Notes under the pieces: generated by a model
The model's input: the letters and a program-made list of their open reading frames with translations, nothing else
What the model was told of the DNA's origin: nothing
Database searches by the model: none
Made by a program: the position numbers and the translations under genes
Shown: piece after piece, positions 61,144 to 64,000 of the stretch
How positions within the stretch are numbered: position 1 is the first letter of the stretch
Layout of the letters: every line of letters begins with the position of its first letter
NCBI GenBank assembly: GCA_036703255.1
Contig: DATNPL010000151.1
Span: 1-64,000, forward strand
Length of the DNA: 64,000 nucleotides
Reading direction: 5' to 3'
DNA from: Drouetiella sp036703255
GTDB taxonomy: Bacteria > Cyanobacteriota > Cyanobacteriia > Elainellales > Elainellaceae

Positions 61144-62505
61144 TTATCCTGTCACTAGCTCAGCCGCTATGCGATTGTGACGCTCAATGAGCAGAGGCAG
61201 ATCGATCGGGGTTAACTGCCCTTGATCAACCACTTTTCTGCCGTTGATGAAGCTGTAATCGACCGTGTGAACCGGGCAGAAAATCATCGCCGCCACCAGA
61301 TCATGATGTGCCCCGGCAAACTGAGGGCGATCGATATTCACCGCAATGAAATCTGCCGACAGCCCCGGAGCCAGATAGCCGATATCGTCTCGACCCAAAA
61401 CCCGCGCGCCGCCCAAGGTCGCCACCTCCAGAATCTGTCGCGCCGTCAGGCTTGAGGCATCACAATCGCGCACCCGCCCCAGCAAAAAAGCCATGCGGGC
61501 TTCTTGAAGCAGGTTGCCCCCGTCATTAGAAGCAGAGCCATCGACGCCCAAACCGACCGGGACGCCTTGATCTAGCATTTTGCGGATAGGGGCAATGCCG
61601 CTGGCGAGTCGCATATTGCTACAAGGACAGTGCGCCACGCCCGTTCCGGTTTTGCCAAACTTAAAGAGCGAGTCATCACTGAGCTGCACACAGTGGGCAT
61701 GCCAGACATCCTCGCCCAGCCAGCCCACCGATTCGGCATAGTCACCCGGAATCATGCCGTAGTTTTCTAGGCTGTAGGTGACATCCGACTTGTTTTCGGC
61801 CAGATGGGTATGCAGCCTCACCCCCGCATAGGATCGCGCCAAGGCAGCAGACTCTCGCATCAAGTCTTGCGAGACGGTAAAGGGAGAGCAGGGGGCAAGC
61901 GTCATCCGCAGCATGGCGTGACGGGAATTGTCGTGATAGTGCTCAATTAGCCGCTGCGAGTCTTTGAGAATATCGGCCTCTTTCTCGACCAGAGCATCGG
62001 GTGGCAGTCCTCCTTGGCTTTCGCCCAGACTCATGCTGCCCCGACTGGCATGAAATCGCAGACCCATCTCGGCGATCGCTTGAATTTCGTCATCTAACTG
62101 ACAGCCGTTGGGGTAGAGATAGAGATGATCGCTGGCGGTGGTGCAGCCTGACAGCATTAGCTCTGCGGCTGCTGTTTGGGCGCTAACCTGCACCCCCTCT
62201 GGCGTCAGCTTTGACCATAGGGGGTAGAGAGCCTGAAGCCAATTAAACAGGTCACAATCTTGCGCGGCCGGAATCACTCGCGTCAGCGTCTGGAAAAAAT
62301 GATGATGGGTGTTGACCAAGCCGGGTAAAACAACATGGCGATCGCCCAAGTCTAGAACTTCATCTGCGGTGGAGGGCAACTCTGCTGTGGTGCCAATTTG
62401 CTCAATCACATGGTCACGAACGAGGATGGCTGCACCCCGAATCTCTCGTCTGGTGGCATCCATCGTGACCAAGGTGTGAATATTTTTGACGAGTAAGGTA
62501 GCCAT
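61144..62505 (-). CDS. 8-oxoguanine deaminase-like amidohydrolase
   Basis: An amidohydrolase with a metal-binding HHH motif (NTHHHFFQTLTR), HLAE, HCVQLSDD and GVDGSASND. This pattern fits guanine-type deaminases, and in its details the 8-oxoguanine deaminase group. Deamination of 8-oxoguanine gives urate directly, so this enzyme would feed hpxO. If instead it is a guanine deaminase, the product xanthine would need an oxidase not seen here. It is the first gene of the minus-strand run; length (453 aa) is typical. Confidence 0.82.
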   Translation of the reverse strand: MATLLVKNIHTLVTMDATRREIRGAAILVRDHVIEQIGTTAELPSTADEVLDLGDRHVVLPGLVNTHHHFFQTLTRVIPAAQDCDLFNWLQALYPLWSKLTPEGVQVSAQTAAAELMLSGCTTASDHLYLYPNGCQLDDEIQAIAEMGLRFHASRGSMSLGESQGGLPPDALVEKEADILKDSQRLIEHYHDNSRHAMLRMTLAPCSPFTVSQDLMRESAALARSYAGVRLHTHLAENKSDVTYSLENYGMIPGDYAESVGWLGEDVWHAHCVQLSDDSLFKFGKTGTGVAHCPCSNMRLASGIAPIRKMLDQGVPVGLGVDGSASNDGGNLLQEARMAFLLGRVRDCDASSLTARQILEVATLGGARVLGRDDIGYLAPGLSADFIAVNIDRPQFAGAHHDLVAAMIFCPVHTVDYSFINGRKVVDQGQLTPIDLPLLIERHNRIAAELVTG

Positions 62506-62661
62506 TTGATTGCAGCCTGTAGAACTGTCCCTAAGAATATCAGCCTCGCTTGGCGTAGAATGCTGCTCTTGCGAACTTTATGGCGCTGCTGGCTTGAATT
62601 CAATCCAGATTTTGCCCCCCGGCACATTTCGCCCCAGGCCAAATCAGTAGATCGCTAAACC

Positions 62662-62763
62662 CTTCTATTTTTTCTAAAAGCTGGATTTCAAAGGCGCAAA
62701 GCGCCTTTGAAATCCAGCTTTTAGGGTTTTGTGGCGCGCTCCACAAAACCCTAATTTGCAATC
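62662..62763. repeat. Composite palindromic element, copy 2
   Basis: The same two-hairpin element as 48795-48900. First hairpin arms 62674-62697 and 62701-62724 are perfect (24 bp) with loop AAA; second hairpin 62723-62734 and 62741-62752. It lies upstream of the deaminase gene and downstream of the gene at 62779. Confidence 0.85.
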
Positions 62764-62778
62764 TACTGGGTCTTCAAA

Positions 62779-63615
62779 TCAATCTTCAAGTTGACGATGC
62801 AGCAGCGTCAGCGTTTGCACCAATTGCTGAAGCCGATTTTCAAGCACCTGCTTTTTGTCGAGCAAAATTCGCAGCTTTTGGTAACGGGCGATCGCCAGAC
62901 TGATGTAGGGAATCTGCGGAGCCGGACAGGGGCGCGACCAAAGCTGACCATCCGTATCCAATCCACAAAGGCGATAGCTCGTGCCGATCGCTTCTTCGGG
63001 GGGCGCAGTCTTGGCGCTACAAATTTCTTCGACGTAGTCCATCAGGCGATCGACCTCAGCATGGCGCAAGGCCGCTAGCTGAACGGACGGCATAGTCTGT
63101 GGGGTGCCGCCCAGTGCATGAGACTCTAGCCAACCATCTACAATTGGCCCTTCTTCGTAAAGCGATCGCATTTGCTGGATCACCTGCTCTAGCTCTTGCT
63201 GCCAAACGCTAATCTTGGCCTCAATTTCTTTGAGTAAGCTCACGGCCAGATTAGGATTGGCGGCATGGCGATGGCTGCTAAGGCTGGGGGGCTTCGATCG
63301 CGGCAAAGAAGGCGTTTTGGGATTGCCCTGAACAGGGAAAGCCTGAACGGGAAAAGCTCTGGCGGAAGCGGGTGGCGTGGAGGGGGCAGATCGCGCAGAG
63401 GGGGCTGGGCTGCCAGAATGGGTTGGCGCGATCGACACAGGCAACGGCTCAGCAGAGTCCTTGGGCAGCGGGAAGGCTTGCAGGGTTTGGGGTTGTCGTA
63501 AATTTTGTGAAGGAGAACTAACGCACCTCTGAGCATCCGTGGGCATCTGCCGAATATTGACGCTTGGGTTAAGCTGACCTAGCGTTGCCTCAATTCGTTT
63601 TAGTTCAGGTTTCAT
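62779..63615 (-). CDS. Conserved cyanobacterial protein with Pro/Ser-rich N-terminus and helical C-terminus
   Basis: I do not recognise a named function. The start at 63615 (MKPELKRIEATLGQLN) is preferred over 63672. Residues about 50-120 are low-complexity (Pro/Ser/Ala). The C-terminal half is helical with a conserved block (DGQLWSRPCPAPQIPYISLA) in the middle and a leucine-rich C-terminal coiled-coil-like helix. No catalytic motif, signal or membrane helix. Confidence 0.65.
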   Translation of the reverse strand: MKPELKRIEATLGQLNPSVNIRQMPTDAQRCVSSPSQNLRQPQTLQAFPLPKDSAEPLPVSIAPTHSGSPAPSARSAPSTPPASARAFPVQAFPVQGNPKTPSLPRSKPPSLSSHRHAANPNLAVSLLKEIEAKISVWQQELEQVIQQMRSLYEEGPIVDGWLESHALGGTPQTMPSVQLAALRHAEVDRLMDYVEEICSAKTAPPEEAIGTSYRLCGLDTDGQLWSRPCPAPQIPYISLAIARYQKLRILLDKKQVLENRLQQLVQTLTLLHRQLED

Positions 63616-63777
63616 CGTTCGCCCCTCCTCCCCAACAGGCATTAAGATTCTCAAAGCGGTTGGCAAAGGCACCCTTTGGGGTCTATTCTAGCGACTTCCA
63701 CTCTGTAAAATTACGTTTTAAGCGAATAATTAACGCAACGTAGGTTTTGCTGGGTAGCCCGCCGTGAGCCAAGTTTC

Positions 63778-64000
63778 ATGACATCCCCCCCTTCGATCGC
63801 CCAAATTACGCTAGTGACCGGAGCCGCCCGATCGGGAAAAAGCGAATGGGCAGAGGCTTTGGCGGTTCAGTCGGGTCAATCTGTGATCTATGTGGCAACT
63901 GCCCAGGCCGATGCGCAAGATGTGGAATGGCAAGCCCGAATTCTGTTGCATCAGCAGCGTCGCCCTGCCACTTGGCAGACCATGATGGTGCCGATCGCTC
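63778..64000 (+). CDS. cobU: CobU, adenosylcobinamide kinase/guanylyltransferase (5' part)
   Basis: Cobalamin nucleotide-loop assembly. The start at 63778 gives MTSPPSIAQITLVTGAARSGKSEWAE, with the P-loop GAARSGKS at about 15-22, followed by YVATAQ, typical of CobU. The gene continues beyond the window, so only about 74 codons are seen. Confidence 0.85.
   Translation, partial: MTSPPSIAQITLVTGAARSGKSEWAEALAVQSGQSVIYVATAQADAQDVEWQARILLHQQRRPATWQTMMVPIA

Overview
The window is a piece of a cyanobacterial chromosome. The evidence is the very frequent HIP1-type octamer GCGATCGC, and genes typical of oxygenic phototrophs: isiA/isiB, psb34, ccsA (ycf5), ftrC, SufR with its two operators, the arginine dihydrolase argZ/agrE, and many proteins known only from cyanobacteria (DUF3038/DUF4335, DUF4912, KGK). 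The many palindromes and the STAND/TPR, CHAT, Uma2 and toxin-antitoxin genes suggest a larger-genome, possibly filamentous species, but I cannot name a genus. I saw no rRNA, no convincing tRNA and no CRISPR array.

Layout. (1) 1-8 kb is accessory DNA. It starts with the edge of an IS element and a reverse transcriptase gene that is frameshifted and cut off at the IS border. A small conserved gene, ftsE and a repeat-rich gap follow. Next comes a STAND (NB-ARC/TPR) gene split into two reading frames exactly at a textbook -1 slippery heptamer followed by a hairpin. Two RelE-type toxin-antitoxin modules come next, the second with a broken toxin, each followed by a copy of the STAND gene's 3' end. 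(2) 8-16 kb: phosphotransacetylase, a PAS histidine kinase with a REC-GGDEF-EAL partner, and a DUF4912 protein with a large Gly-Met-Ser-Gly repeat tract. (3) 16-26 kb: small conserved genes, then the divergent sufR / ftrC-sufB-sufC-sufD-sufS iron-sulfur assembly locus with two perfect CAAC-N6-GTTG operators, a TspO-like gene and a lipoprotein. (4) 26-40 kb: SNF2 helicase plus SWIM protein, DUF3038/DUF4335, tilS, a KGK protein, ccsA, psb34 and TPR proteins. (5) 40-43 kb: the iron-stress cluster isiA - small zinc ribbon - isiB - isiC-like hydrolase, with a Fur-box-like site upstream. (6) 43-55 kb: a CFA-synthase-like methyltransferase, a TM2 protein, a CHAT protease-like protein, a GT-C-like membrane protein, polyphosphate kinase and Uma2. 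(7) 55-64 kb: argZ/agrE, then a minus-strand run for purine breakdown (8-oxoguanine deaminase, urate hydroxylase, OHCU decarboxylase) continuing into thiD, and the start of cobU.

How the parts connect. Iron and redox dominate: Suf assembly under SufR, an Fe-S enzyme (FtrC) in the same divergent locus, flavodoxin and IsiA for iron starvation. Nitrogen salvage is the second theme (arginine dihydrolase, purine catabolism). The most unusual feature is the apparent programmed frameshift in the STAND gene. A second theme is a family of perfect or near-perfect intergenic palindromes, one of which has entered the STAND coding sequence in frame.
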